Assembly: GCA_950106755.1 (NCBI GenBank)
Contig: OX467083.1
Location: 22,749,029 to 22,813,028 of the forward strand
DNA: 64,000 nt
Direction: 5' to 3'
Source of the DNA: Climacium dendroides
Lineage: Eukaryota > Streptophyta > Bryopsida > Hypnales > Climaciaceae
Every line of letters starts with the position of its first letter. The first letter of the stretch is position 1. Both the position numbers and the translations under genes were made by a program. The notes beneath the pieces are model-generated. The model was not told where the DNA came from. It worked only from the letters and a program-made list of their open reading frames with translations, and searched no databases. Shown piece after piece: positions 47,321 to 60,181 of this stretch.

Positions 47321-48964
47321 GGGGCTAAGGTGTCACTACCTTATGGATATTCTTCAGAAACTTAGTGGATTCAAGCCATAACCACTTATAGATTTGTAGT
47401 TGTGTAGAAGTTATGGTAACTTTTGTTTTGCATTGAATAAGAAGTTCAAAATATTATTAAGCAATGGTAGCATGCATTTTGAGATTCACACACAAAAAGT
47501 CAATTTATTCATCAATGTGTAGAAAATAATCACTAAAGAAAAATCTGTGCAATTGAATAATTGATATTAGATTTTTCTATACATAGACAATTATTTGACA
47601 TATTCCTTGATTGCATATTTTTTATAAATATGTATGTTTGTTGATTTTTTAAGTATCTAACAACTTGTGTAATCTTTTGATGACACCTTTGAATCCTTTG
47701 TATGTCTTTTATAAGGATACAATACTCATTTTGATCACAAAAGTTTCTTTATCATTTAAACATGCCCAACAAAAAATCATAATAAATTTATCAAATCAAA
47801 AATTCCCCTTGAAAGAGAATCATAGGCAAATTATTTTGTAATAATCTTTATTAGCTTCTCAAATACATATTCTTTAAAATTTTAAGAGTAACAATGTTAA
47901 AATAAATTTTTTCTTATGAGAATTTTATGACATCTCAAAGTTGGTATTTTTTAATTGATAACATTAAAATTTTATTACAGTATTTATATATTATTTTTAT
48001 TCTATTTATATTATAATACAACATTTAATTATTCATATTGCAATGTCATTAATCTAAAATTGAAATGGATTGTATAGATGTTTATGTTATATTTTTTTAC
48101 AAAAAAATAAAAATAACAAGGTTAAGTCTTTTAGTATACAATTAATTTATTTTAATTTATCAATTAAATAAAATTATAAGAAAAATATGATTGTTTGTCT
48201 TAACATGATATAATAATATTACTAAAAAAGCAATGTGAATTGGACATGGATTTACTTATGAGCTTCTTCATGTTTAAGTCCTTGATTACAAATCATAATT
48301 CATAAACATTTTAGGTATTGAATGATGTCAAGGAGATATTGAAATGTTGATGAAGTATGAGGTAACAAACATTATCAATAAATAAAAGGAAAAGACGGGA
48401 GGCCAATAATTTTTATAATTTGACTTTGATAGAAGACTCAATATTATTAATTTAATAAGTAAAAAATAAGGAAGGCTTGTCAATATTACACTTCTCTTAC
48501 AACAACCTCAAATGATTTGACTATAAGAGTTTGGAGGATTGTAATGTGTAGTATAATTAGGTAACATGTTGCTAATATTTTGTTCTAAAAACAAAACAAA
48601 AAAATCTTCTAGTGGATTTTTTTGTAATTATTACTTTTCCATTTCTTTATTAGCATTCTAGAAAATTTAATTGTTAATGAATTGAATCATTTAAAAAATT
48701 CAAATAAAGAATTAAATTTATTTAATTATTTACATGATATTTAACAACCATTTGTTGCTTAAGATTTAGTACATTTAGAATATCTAATTTTAGATGTGAA
48801 ATCATTCAATCTATTTAGAATTTGAACTATTATTTTAATTTTATTTCATAAAATAATATTAATTTTTAAATCTTACATCTATTAATTTAATATAAAATAT
48901 CTATATAAATATGATTATATTCCGCCTAAAACTAATAACCAAAACTAAAAATCTATTTTCCTAA
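47321..48964. other. AT-rich gene desert
   Basis: Extremely AT-rich with long A/T runs. No gene or delimitable element was seen. Confidence 0.5.
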
Positions 48965-49380
48965 CCCTTGGACTCCTAAGGTCTTTTTTTCATCAAATTT
49001 CATTCAAAATTGCTATTTTATATTGAAAACTAGAAAAAATTTAGAAATTATTTTATCAATAACTTTTTCATTACTAGTTCAAATGAAATGAATCAATCTT
49101 TCTATGCAGACAAGAAACACTTTCTATTATAAATAAATTATTTTATTTTAATTTTTAATTTTTTGAGATTTTTTAAGTTGCTTGACATTCTCTATTTTGG
49201 ACTTAAGTTGGCATAATTTTTGTTCCCCCACACTAATTCAAATAAAAATGATATTCATAGAAAGCTAATGTCTTTTCCTACCTTCCAAAAAATCTTCGAA
49301 AAATCACGACTAAAATTGAGATTATAGAAACATATCCAAAATTTATTTTGTCCTTCAAGGATACAATGGGATTTTAGGGG
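48965..49380 (+). mobile_element. TTAA-type element, family C, short copy
   Basis: 416 bp. CTAA on the left, TTAA on the right (49381-49384). Starts CCCTTGGACTCCTAAGGTC and ends TCAAGGATACAATGGGATTT...GGGG. The body matches the right part of 39710-41219. Confidence 0.6.
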
Positions 49381-49384
49381 TTAA

Positions 49385-52300
49385 TCAACAATTTATAGGT
49401 AATTTATTATTTTCTACTTAATTTTTTTGTCATAACTTAATTAAGATGATTTTACACAATAATCCCAAGATTCCTAAAAGAATTATAGAAATAAAAGATT
49501 GGAATATCATCACATTTTATCCAACTTAATTTTGATTTGAAAATAATGTAAAAAAACAAAAGTATAAATGAAAAATGTAATGCCAAAAATGTCATATTAA
49601 GCAAATAATTAAGTTTGAAAGATTATAAAACTATTTCAAATTGAATTGTAATCAACAAGACCTTTGCAAAATAGTACTAGGAATAAATTTTGTCCTTTAA
49701 TTGTACAATTAGAGAATCCTTCACAATAAATTATTATTTGTATGTTTAATACAAAAGAGATTTGATAGATAAATGTGTGATATAAATATATTGCTAAATA
49801 ATAACTTAGATAAGAGAAATGATCATTTATCAATTTACTTTAGAACATTATGCACTCAAATAACTAATTTGAGAGGTACTACTAAGACTACGTGTAACCG
49901 ATGTTTCCCAAAAGAATCCTAAATAATTTAAAACAAAATTATAACAACAAATTTTGCTTTAAAATGGTTGGTGGAGATGAAATAACTTTTTGCATTTGCA
50001 AATTAATTTAAAAACTTATTGAAAATAACATATGAATTAGGAGTCTAAATTGAAAATTACATGATATGAAGTTGAAGGAGTATCATGTTGTAGGATGCAC
50101 CAAAGCTTCAATTATAATTGATCATCTTGTCATAGTTAAACTAAATCCCACGTGTGCCACAAATATACTTAAGTCCATAAGTACTTCCTTAATTATAAAA
50201 TGGACTTGATGCAAGTATAAATAATATCTATATCTAAGATCCAATCTAATATCAAAATCTTTAATATCTCATCTTATTGAATTGATATTAATTAATTAAT
50301 TCATAAAAACATTGTTGTTGTGAGCCATGCAATTGTTAATTAGATATACTTCTAATTGTCAAAAATTAAAATTGAATTATAATTTCATTCTTCTACTAGA
50401 TATACTTTGATTTTAAGAGCCCAATGGGATTATAATGAATTTGCATTAATTTGACTAATTTGATAGAATGAAGATAGTGTTGTCAAAAACATTTTATATT
50501 ATTTTAGTTGGTGTGATTTTATCCATTTTCATCTTGTTTATTCTAATTTTCATTCCAATGTCCATGTTGATTAAACCACATTTATCTAAGATTCATTTAA
50601 TTAGTTTGAAGGAACCTTACACTATTCAAAATTTTACACCAATTGAATTAAATTTACACTAATAATTGTACTTAAAAAATTTTAATTTTGAAAAGTGAAG
50701 GTGTCTTTAGAAAACAAAGAAATATTGACACACCTTTAATTAGTTTTATACAAGCATGTCTTGTTGACACTAGAACAAATGCCAATTAGACATTTATCAC
50801 ATATTTGTTGAGAGTTTATGCATCATGGTGCAGTTAATTTACAACATAAATAGATGCATCATGTTGTACAATTAATTTACAATATAACTAGTACCTAGAA
50901 GGGAAGATAATGGTTAGAGCTTTGCACTAAATTTTTAACCATGAGAAAAATTCAAGAAATTATTTTATACAATAGATGATTGAACTAGAGACCCCTAATT
51001 AGGTAGCGGAGGTCACAATATACAAAACTAATCTATCATGAAGTAGGGGATATATTATTATGTTTATCTCCAAGTTGGGGATATTTTATAGAAAATGAAT
51101 TAAATTCCCTCTTTCTTAGAAATCTTGTAGTACTTCTCTAAACAATTCTATTGGCAACAATTTCTAATAATACACTATAATGCACTATAATACATTGTAA
51201 TTGCACATGTACCCAAAATTTTGAATTTATAATTTTATATGACAAAAAATTGAGTTGAGATTCTAGGAACTTATTTTTTTAAAACCCCATCATTGCCTTT
51301 AAAAAAACTTCCACATTTAAACCAAAAAGTTATATTGAAATTAGATATTGATTATGCAAGATGTATACAATCATAACGTGAGGATTATAGGAGCCTTGGT
51401 ACCATATGTTGTGGTTGGGATGTACAATCCATAGCTAAGTGTCTAGCTCTTGCAAATTATAAAACCATAATAGAAGGACCTTGTTCCCCCAATTCATTCA
51501 AGAAATGCAAGTTCAAGGAGATAAGGGGATAACAAAGAATTCTTCAATGTGCTTATTGAAGAATCTTATACTTGTCAAGGTAGCGACTAAGGCTTTTCTT
51601 AACATGCTTACCTTCATTGATGTTATTGTGATTCCCTTATGACATAAAAAAAGAATTCAAGTTAGAAAAATCTATTTTTTTTTAATATTGAGAGGGGTTC
51701 CATTGCTTACAAAACAAAATAATATGGCAGGCAAAAGAGTCCCCCTTTGTGGCTAGCCTAATGGCTTTCAAGAAAACTTGATAGTTAATACAAAGCAAAC
51801 TAGTAAAAATTAGAAAGTAATTGGTTGGATTTTACAAGTATAGGAAAAAAAAATTTAATTTGTTAAAAAAATAGCAAAAAAAACAAAGTGGAACCTTGAA
51901 CCCCTAGTGGAATATGGGAATTGAAGAAAAATAGCAAATAAATCTCAAAAAATCCCCAAACAATTGCCACAACCTCCATGTATTGGGTTGATTCCAATGT
52001 TCAAGGGGAACTATTGGCTAGTACATTGTTAGCCAATGTCTTTAGAAAAATAACCAATTGGAGTATGAAATTGAAGGATTCTAAATTAGACAAAAAATTG
52101 GTAGTACTAGCGACCAACCAAGGTTCAAAAATAAAAAGTGCATATGTAGCCGCCTCTTTCATTAAAATGGTAAATTTTAGTCACTTGCATGGGTTGTTGG
52201 AGGTGGGTATATTTTTGGATAGGTGGGTGTTGGTTTAAGATAGGTTTGTGAAGGTTTTGGAGTGCTTAGACAAGGCAATGGAGGATATCACTTGAGGGTT

Positions 52301-52565
52301 GGTTGTGGTGGCTAATCTCTATTTTGTTGTCCATGTCTACATGATGTAATGAAATTTGAAGTTTAGTTTCAAATTTGGCATGTCTTTGAAAGAAAAGGAT
52401 TGTAGCCTTTGCAAATTTGTAGTTGAAGGAAAATAGACAATGAGAATTTGATTCTAAAAAAAAATTAACTAGAAGATTTTTATAAAGAGAGGATGCACCT
52501 TGAAGCCCCTAGCTCTTTCTACAAAGAAGCAAATTATAGGGGCAATTATCCAATTGCTCACTTAA
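49385..52565. other. AT-rich gene desert with a small tandem repeat
   Basis: About 3.2 kb of AT-rich sequence. A 35-bp unit beginning ATGCATCATG(G/T)TG is repeated twice at 50818-50888. Several 60-90 codon open frames (for example 50468-50662 and 51978-52238) lack recognisable features. I see no supported gene. Confidence 0.5.
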
Positions 52566-53245
52566 CCCTAAAAGAACTAGTGTGTCCTTGAGTGACAAAT
52601 TGGATTTAAGGCAAGTATCCATGGTCTCAATTTTTTGAAACTTTCTTTTCGGATAGAAAAATTGATTTTCTCCATGGAAATACAATTTTTTTTCAATTGG
52701 TGCCTAGGAACAAAAATTATATTCAAATAAGCTCATAATAGGGGAAACAGGGCAACAAAAAATTCACAAAAATTTAATTAAATCTTTTTACTCACATAGA
52801 TTATATTTTTGTCTACATGGGAAGCTTTGATTCATTTCATTTGGATAAGTGATGTAAAAGTTATAGAACATCTTGTTTTCTAAGCAATCTAAGCAACTTT
52901 TTGAAAAAATAATGCGTTGGATTTTTTTTGAACTCAATTTTCATAATTTTTCAAAAAAAGAAGTTCTATATGGTTTAGTTTGCTTGTTAGAACAATTTCA
53001 CCATTGGAATTAGTTTCTTTCAATTCCATCTTAAAAATATTAATAATTTAAAATTTTCTTCTATCTCACATTTTCTTCTATTTAACAATTTTCTTAAGAA
53101 CGAAAATTAAGTTTGTTTTTGAAATTCTTTTTCGTAGACTCTCAATTCAACTTCCCACGACAAATATCAAAATTTGTTTCTCTTTGCAATAGAAATGGTA
53201 GTTTTGAGTGTTTTTTTGGTGAAAATCGCCTTGGTCCTTTAGGGA
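52566..53245 (-). mobile_element. TTAA-flanked element, family C, uninterrupted copy
   Basis: 680 bp with TTAA on both sides (52562-52565, 53246-53249). Right end, inverted, TCCCTAAAGGACCAAGGCGA; left end CCCTAAAAGAACTAGTGTGT. It is co-linear with 58290-60177 and shows the intact sequence AATTCCATCTTAAAAATATT at about 53023-53045, where the other copy carries an insertion. Confidence 0.8.
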
Positions 53246-53249
53246 TTAA

Positions 53250-54718
53250 GGTCGACAAGCCCAATTTTGTCTGTTGCCCAAACTTTGTCCCCTAGTCTTG
53301 GCTCTGATTCCATATATTCAAAATTCAAATCTGTCCCCCCAAATATCCAAATTTCTTTAAGATTTTGACAAAATCAATGCATTAATGTCTAAATGTGTAA
53401 GCTGTCAGTCTTTGCTTGGTGCAAACTTAAGTGCCGATAGATACGTGGGAAGGTGGTTATGAGGTGTTTATGACCCTATTCTGTGGACAGGAGTGATCCT
53501 AGAACTAGTTTATGAAATTTACTACAATATGCTACCTTCGAGACAAATCGGAATCAACTTTGGCTACCTCGAGAGTGAGTAGTGTTAAAAACAAAATAGG
53601 GAAGAAAAGATTTTGCATGTTGTAAAGGATTATTGGGATTTTCTCCAATGTATATTTAGCTATTGAAAATTTTAAGTAGAAAAGAAGCGAATTTTAGCCA
53701 ATTCTATGAAAGTTGATGGGTGGTTTTGTAATCTCAGGGTTGACCACTTCAGAAATTCACAGAAATTACAATTTTAATTCAAAAATTATAATTCCACTTG
53801 GGTTTGATCTGTGAAACAAGTGCACACCTTGGGAAAATATGTGCCCCCTCTTGGAATTGGGGCTTGACCCCAGATATTGGGATTCCAAATCAGGGTGGTA
53901 GTAGGCTTGTCTACCTTTAAGAGTTGCTTCAATTCAATTCACTCTCGTTTGCAATTCTCCTCCTCAGTTTCTGGTTCACTCTCAGGGGCTGTCGTCTCGG
54001 GAACTGCAGGCAGTGCAGTGCCGGGGATGCTCTGCCACTGCTCCATTTATTTCTCCCCGACTAACTAAATGCCAAGTGTTCCTGCCCGACTTCCAAACAT
54101 TATGATCCCAAGCGAATCAGATGCAGTCAGTCCTTCCACGACAGAGTGGCGCCACGCCGCCTTCCAGCTTAACTGAGCCCTTGCCAGCGCCGGGCGCGGC
54201 ATCCGTCGCAGCATCCGTCGCTGCAGCGCAAACGAGAGCCATTCCACGAACGGTAGTTTCGTACAGTACAACCCCACTCTTTGCAGTTGCCGTGCTAGCT
54301 TCCCTCTCCAGCGCATCCCGTCACCCATCCCTCTTCCTCCTGGCCCCCTCCTCTAGTCTCGCACAATTGCGGCTCGACCCCCATTCGATTCAAGTCCTCC
54401 GTCACGCACCCTTTTCGTAGACTGTCTCACAGGCACACTTGCGCGCAGCAAGCTCATCAGGTGCCTGGCGCCCTGCAGTCACGCACTCCCCGCAATTCAA
54501 GCACAGCTACCTGCAACTACAGCGCACCTTTCGCATCTTCCCTGTTCAGCTAGCTCAGATTCTCCCGCACCAGGTCTATTGAAACCATTTGGACATAAGC
54601 TGAACTAGGTCCCCACTTTCCGTCTTTCACCCAACCAGTGGTCGTCTCCTGGGCAAGCTCCCCGGAGCGAGTTCATGGTCGGGAGCTGGTCCTTAGCTTT
54701 AGTTAGCTTTTGGTAGCG
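53250..54718 (+). promoter_or_regulatory. spacer and ERF gene upstream region
   Basis: AT-rich until about 53.9 kb. The region 54.0-54.7 kb turns GC-rich, with alternating C- and G-rich stretches, as expected for a 5' UTR and promoter of the ERF gene. Open frames here (for example 54121-54420) lack recognisable domains. Confidence 0.45.
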
Positions 54719-56280
54719 ATGGTGGCGGATGGGAAGACGATTCTGTTGCATCCCAAGAGGACGAAGACGAAGAAGGCGGTGCAGGAAGGGAAGTACCGTG
54801 GCGTGCGGCAGCGTCCGTGGGGTCGATTTGCAGCGGAGATTCGAGATCCACATACTCGGGAGCGGAGGTGGTTGGGAACGTTCGACACGGCGGAGCAAGC
54901 GGCCGTGGCTTACGACTTGGCGGCTCGCTCCATGCGTGGCGCGAAAGCCAAAACCAACTTCATCTACCCCGCACAGCAGACGACGTGTTTGCTGTCGTCC
55001 ACTCTGGCGTTGTCGCAATTGCAACAAGGGGGAGGGTTCTTCACGAAGAGGAAAGCTCAAGGTGATGGTGATGGTGATGGTGGGGAGAAGCAGCAGCCGG
55101 TGAGCTGCTGGGACACGGCGATGGTGACGACGTTCGCGACGTCCAATCCTGCGAATTCGAAGTCCCCAGCACCGGAGGCGGGCTCCATGTTGGACGCTGT
55201 GATGAGGGAGCCGTTTCGACATATGTGTGAGAGTGTGGAGAGGTTGGCGAGCGCTGTCAGTGATCCCTTGCCACTGCGTCATGACGCGAATTCTTACGAT
55301 GCTGTGAAGCTCACGAAGCCGGATGCTCAGAAGTATTCAAGCGCTGGGGTACAGAGCAAGGGAGCATCTGCATGTGTTACTGTTGCAGAAGCACCACCTC
55401 CTCGACCACCTCCCAAGGTCGATCGATCTTCTCCTCTCTTCAATTCGTTGCATTGCTTGTTCGATTCTCATTTCTATGTGTGTGATGATCCGATTCCTTG
55501 CCTGTGCCGATTCATCGATCGATCGATCTTCACTGTGTATGATATACTCAAGTGCAAGTGTGGAGCACTGTTTGTTTGTGATGGCAGGTGATCAATTGCG
55601 AGGTGACGGTGTCGAATGATTCAACAGTAACCGAGACTGGTGATGGCTTGTTGCCTCTCAGTGATGAGCAAATCAAGCTTCCTGCTCCATTGAAGCTATT
55701 CAACAAGGACGATGGGACGGGAACGCTTGCCCAGGTGGTTTCCAAGTATATCTGCTTTCCCAACGGACACCCAACCAAAACCTTGACCGAAGACTCCAAC
55801 TCCAGTCTCAACATTACCGTTACGAACTCCGACCCATGTTTATTCTCCTCTCAAGTTCTTCAATTTTCAGAAGACTCGGCCACCTCTCCACTGTCTCCCT
55901 CCACCGACACCGCCACATCTCTGGGGCCAGGGCCAGTGCAGGCTGCAGTCGAAACCGATCCAAGCTGGAGCATGTTATGTGAGCTTCCAACTCCTTGGCA
56001 GTCCACGTACACTGCTGACCTTGCTGGAATGCTGGTGGCGAACAACTCGATGTGCGATCTTCCAGACGCATGGCAAACCTTCGACGACGGGTGTGATGAA
56101 TGCTTTTTGAGTGCAGACTGGCGGTTTCCGCAAGCTGCTACGAGTTCCTGCTTGTTCGCTGGGAACAGCATGGAGGAAGATTTGGGGGGGGACTTGTACC
56201 CTGGAGTCCATGATCCACTGTTCCCGGGTCTGATGGAGATGCCAAGTACATTGCTAGGATGTGATCGGCTTTGGAATTAG
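54719..56280 (+). CDS. ERF-subfamily AP2 transcription factor, 2 exons, 463 aa
   Basis: Exons 54719-55417 and 55588-56280, joined in phase 0 (PPPK | VINCEV). This is a nuclear, sequence-specific DNA-binding protein of the ERF group, which binds GCC-box-like sites. One AP2 domain spans about residues 25-84 ([20 protein letters not shown], then [20 protein letters not shown] and a RGAKAKTNF end). Ala and Asp at domain positions 14 and 19 mark ERF rather than DREB. A basic patch before it (KRTKTKK) may be a nuclear signal. The C-terminal half is Ser/Thr- and acid-rich with two Trp-containing acidic patches ([15 protein letters not shown]), fitting an activation region. No LxLxL EAR repressor motif is seen. 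I chose the ATG at 54719. The 170-bp intron has no in-frame stop until the junction. Confidence 0.9.
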
Positions 56281-58289
56281 CTTCCGGAAGAGATCGACAG
56301 TGAATCCATGCCAGCGTCCATCAACTAATCGAGCGTCGTGTGTACGTGTTGGGGTATTGAAATTTGCGAATGTTGCATTGTTGTGTGATCACGTTCTAAT
56401 TCACGGACCAGCTATCTTGGACGCAATCCATGAGTTGTTTTAGGGTGAGCTAGTCACTGCTAGTGTGCAATCCATGGAGATTGTACAGGACATCGAACTT
56501 GTTTGAGTCAACTTCTGTAATTGAGGCTCGCAAATTTGAACTTGCTGTTGAAGACATATATGTAGTGACAGTACATGGAACTTCAGAGACAGGAAAATGC
56601 AAGTGCTTCAAGGTATAAATCGATGTGGATTGGGTGTATTTGGTCTTGTATTTGGTCTTCCGTTTGGTTTTGGATTCGTGATTCATGAGTCGGGATTAAT
56701 GTTCGATCCTACCTTCAGTAGCAGTGCTTAATCATATGTGTAGGGTAAGATGCTTCATGGATGTAAGCACCTTTAAGCGATGGTGGCACGTCGTGGGTGC
56801 CATCAGGCGTTGTGTCCTAGTTGCTTTTCTCCTTATCCTGCTTGCGTCAAGAACTTTGAGAAATTGAAAGGAAGAAATCTCGTGCAGTTTCATGAAAGCA
56901 GTAGAATCCATTGTTATTCAAGGCTGGGATGAGTTTCATGCAACGAGGTTGCCTGTTGTGGGTAAGCTTCGGTCTGCAGAACTTGGGATTGGCCACGGGA
57001 ATTGGCAGGCCTGCACAACTCCAATGCATAGCGCAATGCATGTTGTGTGCACCCAAGTGTGCATGCAGAGTGCACCCACAATTGCAACCTCCTCGTACAA
57101 TTAAGACCTTTCAGATTGTGTGTCGATGGGCAGAGTGTAGAGTCCTATAATTATACATGTAAATAGATATATGTAGGCATGTATTAAGGTGACCATCCCT
57201 TGAATTGCCACTGTTTGCTACTTGTGCATAGTTAAGGTGAACTACCCTATTATGAATAGAATGGGAGCAAGCTCATTGTGGGTTAAATTAAGATAGTAGT
57301 GTACATTTCAGAATTTGAATGTACACCATAACAATTTTGTTCACAGAGAACTCAGTTTACCTTACTACTCTTATAAGACAAATAATAATTATATATGTTT
57401 TTTGTTTACAAGTGAAAGGAGGTTTCAATGCATGAAAGACTTGTGGATAGTGTATGCCAAAGTTATAAAAGGTCTAAGCTTTCTTTTGGTAGATGTTCTT
57501 CAATTGTTTTTTTCCTCATAGGAATATATAGATTTTGGAGATTTAAACAGAGTGATGATGGTGGTTTTAGCTTGAGTCCAGTTTTGAGGTGCCCATTTTA
57601 GTTAATGGAGGTATCATCAATGCCCCTTGGTTTCCACCCAAGTAATGGAGTCCTCCACTTTGCAAAATTTGATGTTGCAAAAAGTGCACAAAAACAAAGA
57701 TATGAGTGCTTAAATTGTTGCACTATGCCAAGAGTTAAAACCATGTGGTATGGTATTTAGATTGGTTTTTGGCTTCTCTACAAGTATAATATGATTCAAT
57801 GAATATCCTTGATTTATCAATGTAATGGAAATGTAAAATGAAGTTTGGATAAAGATTTGTAGAGTGAAAGAAATTTTATATTTGAATCAATACAAAACTA
57901 ATTAATTCAATTGATCGTAATTTTTGTTTGGTGAAGGGTACAATAGAGCCTCCTTAAAGTAATAATGTTGGGATTGGAGTGCTATATTACATTAGGGAGG
58001 GTTATTGCATTAATCACATTTGTATGCAGCTTAGAGTGAATGCATTAATCACTTTTGTATGCCACCCATGGTAGGATTGGGCAATCAATATTACCTTAAA
58101 TATAGAGGTTATTACTTTAAAGAGGTTCTAGTGTACTACAATAGAATTTATAATAAGGAGTAGGGAAGGGATTGGTTGACACATTACATTATAGATGTTT
58201 ATTACTGTAGAGAGTGTTATTTATTAGAAGTTCTATTGTATTTGTTGAAATTGAGGGAAAAATAGTATTGAAATAATTAATTAGTTTAA
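56281..58289. other. ERF 3' UTR and AT-rich spacer
   Basis: 56.28-57.15 kb is GC-balanced, probably 3' UTR and flank. Beyond it the sequence is AT-rich. TAAGGTGA starts at 57183 and 57233 look like isolated ends of the AGGTA family (AGGTGAACTACCCTATTATG), with a possible right end near 58113. No gene was seen. Confidence 0.4.
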
Positions 58290-58767
58290 CTCTTAAAAGA
58301 CCATTATCCCCTTGTGGAATAAATGGGATTTTGGGCAAGTATCTATGGTCTTAATTTTTATCACAATTTTTTGAACATTTTTTTTTAGGATAGGAAACTT
58401 ATTAGCTTTGTGGTTACATTATTTTTTTCAATCAATGTCCAAGAACAAAAGTTTTGCCAAATAAACTTAAAACAGGGAAGACTAGGCAACAAAAAAAATT
58501 CACAAAAATCTGAACTAATTTTTGTACTCAAATAGATTAGATTTTTGTCTATATGGAAAGCTTTGATTCATTCCATTTGGATAAGTGATGTAAAAGTTAT
58601 ATAACATCTTGTTTTTTGGGCAATCATAGCAACTTCTTGAAAAAATATTGTATTAGATTTGTTTTTAAACTCAATTTTCATAATTTTTCAAAAAAAATCC
58701 ATATGGTTTTATTTTCTTGTTAAAACAATCTCATTGTTGGGATTAGTTTGTTTCAATTCCATCTTAA

Positions 58768-59739
58768 CCCCTCACCGCCCAAGGCCTAACCATGTAAAAA
58801 AACAACCTTGCTTTTCAAGTGCTATAAGTCTAAATGTGAGTAAGTTATGAAAATCTCAACCGTACAATATTGTAGTGTGCATGTTGTAGATGGTGTAAAT
58901 CAAATTTGGGGTCATTTGACCGTATAGATTGAAAGATTATAATGTTTTAGTGTTGACAAAAGATGCTGAAATTTTCCTAAAAACACATTTGGAGGTGAAA
59001 TTCGATTTCTAAATCTACTCAAATGAAAAAACTTTAAACTACAAAGTGATTTAAAATCAAAAGACAAACACTTTGGTGGAAAAAAAAATCATTCAATTGA
59101 CTCATTGCGTTTGCAAAATTGTTTTGAAATGTCAAAAAACAGTGAAAAAAGTAGCAAAAAAACACATCTATGGCTAAACCCACCTCTACTAAAATGCTTC
59201 TCAGTCAATCATAACTTCTTGGATTGATATGAAATTTTTACCACAAGAACTAGACTAGTATGCACAACTTTTCCAACAAAAATTATTGAAAACAAACCCT
59301 GTATGAAGAAGTTATAAGCCGCCGAAGTTCACTGTAATGCAAAAATGTCTGGATTTTGAACTTCGAATTGCTCCCAAGCATTCAAAACACTTGGATTGAC
59401 ATGAAAATTTTATCACAATAAGTAGAATTTATGGGGAACAAAACCCAACAAATTTTATTGAAAAATAACATTTGATGAAAAAGATACAAGCCCCCGAAGT
59501 TGCAGCCATCTCATTGCAGTGTGGTGAACTCAAATTGAACCTGCGAACTTTGAATGGCTTTCAAAAACTCATTACATCTTGGATTGATCTGAAAATTTTA
59601 CCCCAAAAAATAGACTATTATGCGCAATTTTTCCAACAAGTTTTATTGGATTTGGACATTGGATGCAAAAGTTACAGCGCTTTGAAGTTGACTGCTAGAC
59701 TGTGTGAGGACACTTTTGGTCCCCTTGGGCGGTGAGGGG
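58768..59739. mobile_element. 972-bp TTAA-flanked transposon inserted in a family C copy
   Basis: The ends are a perfect 17-bp inverted repeat, CCCCTCACCGCCCAAGG. TTAA lies directly outside on both sides (58764-58767, 59740-59743). The flanks AATTCCATC and a following A(G/A)ATAT(C/T)AATAATT are continuous through a single TTAA in the paralogous copy at about 53023-53050. The insertion and duplication of TTAA can therefore be read directly. No transposase frame; the element is non-autonomous. Confidence 0.9.
59215..59710. repeat. three internal tandem units of about 180 bp in the TTAA transposon
   Basis: Units begin CTTGGATTGATATGAAA (59218), CTTGGATTGACATGAAA (59392) and CTTGGATTGATCTGAAA (59578). 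Each continues with TTTTA(C/T)C(A/C)CAA, a TAGA..ATG block, a C(C/A)AACAA(A/G)(A/T)(A/T)TTATTG block and a GAAGTT segment. They are strongly diverged. Confidence 0.75.
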
Positions 59740-60181
59740 TTAAAGATATCAATAATTAAAATTTTCCTTCTATCTCACACCTCCTTATATTTAACAATTT
59801 TTTTAAGAATGAAATTTTTTTTTTGTGTGTGTGTGTGTGGATTTTTTTTCTATATTCTCAACTCAATTCCCCACCATACAAATTTAAACCTCAAAACTTT
59901 GTAGTTCAAAAATTTAAGTTAAGAAGGTTCAAAGTAATAAAATCTAGTCATGCATAGTGCAAAAAAACTTGTTTTCTTCACATTAAATATAAATATCTTG
60001 CAATTTGTACCGTCCAAATTTTTTGAAATTTATTCCACAAATTGTCATACTAGTTAGGTGTAAGATCCTACCGTTAGATGTGCAAAAGAAACAAATTTCA
60101 AGGTTTTTTACTCTTTGCAATAGAAATGGCAGTTTTGAGTGTTTTTAGATGGAAAAAAGGCCATGGTCCCTTATGGGTTAA

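Larger units (their letters stand above)
58290..60177 (-). mobile_element. TTAA-flanked element, family C, interrupted copy
   Basis: TTAA on both sides (58286-58289, 60178-60181). It is co-linear with 52566-53245. Shared blocks include GATAAGTGATGTAAAAGTTA, TCAATTTTCATAATTTTTCA, TTTCAATTCCATCTTAA and CTTTGCAATAGAAATGG. It is longer because of a 972-bp TTAA insertion and an additional segment at about 59.9-60.1 kb. Confidence 0.8.

Noticed and set aside
54605..55282. 225-codon minus-strand open frame over the ERF gene
   Set aside because: It is the complement of the AP2 coding exon. Its Arg/His/Leu-rich composition is that of an antisense shadow.
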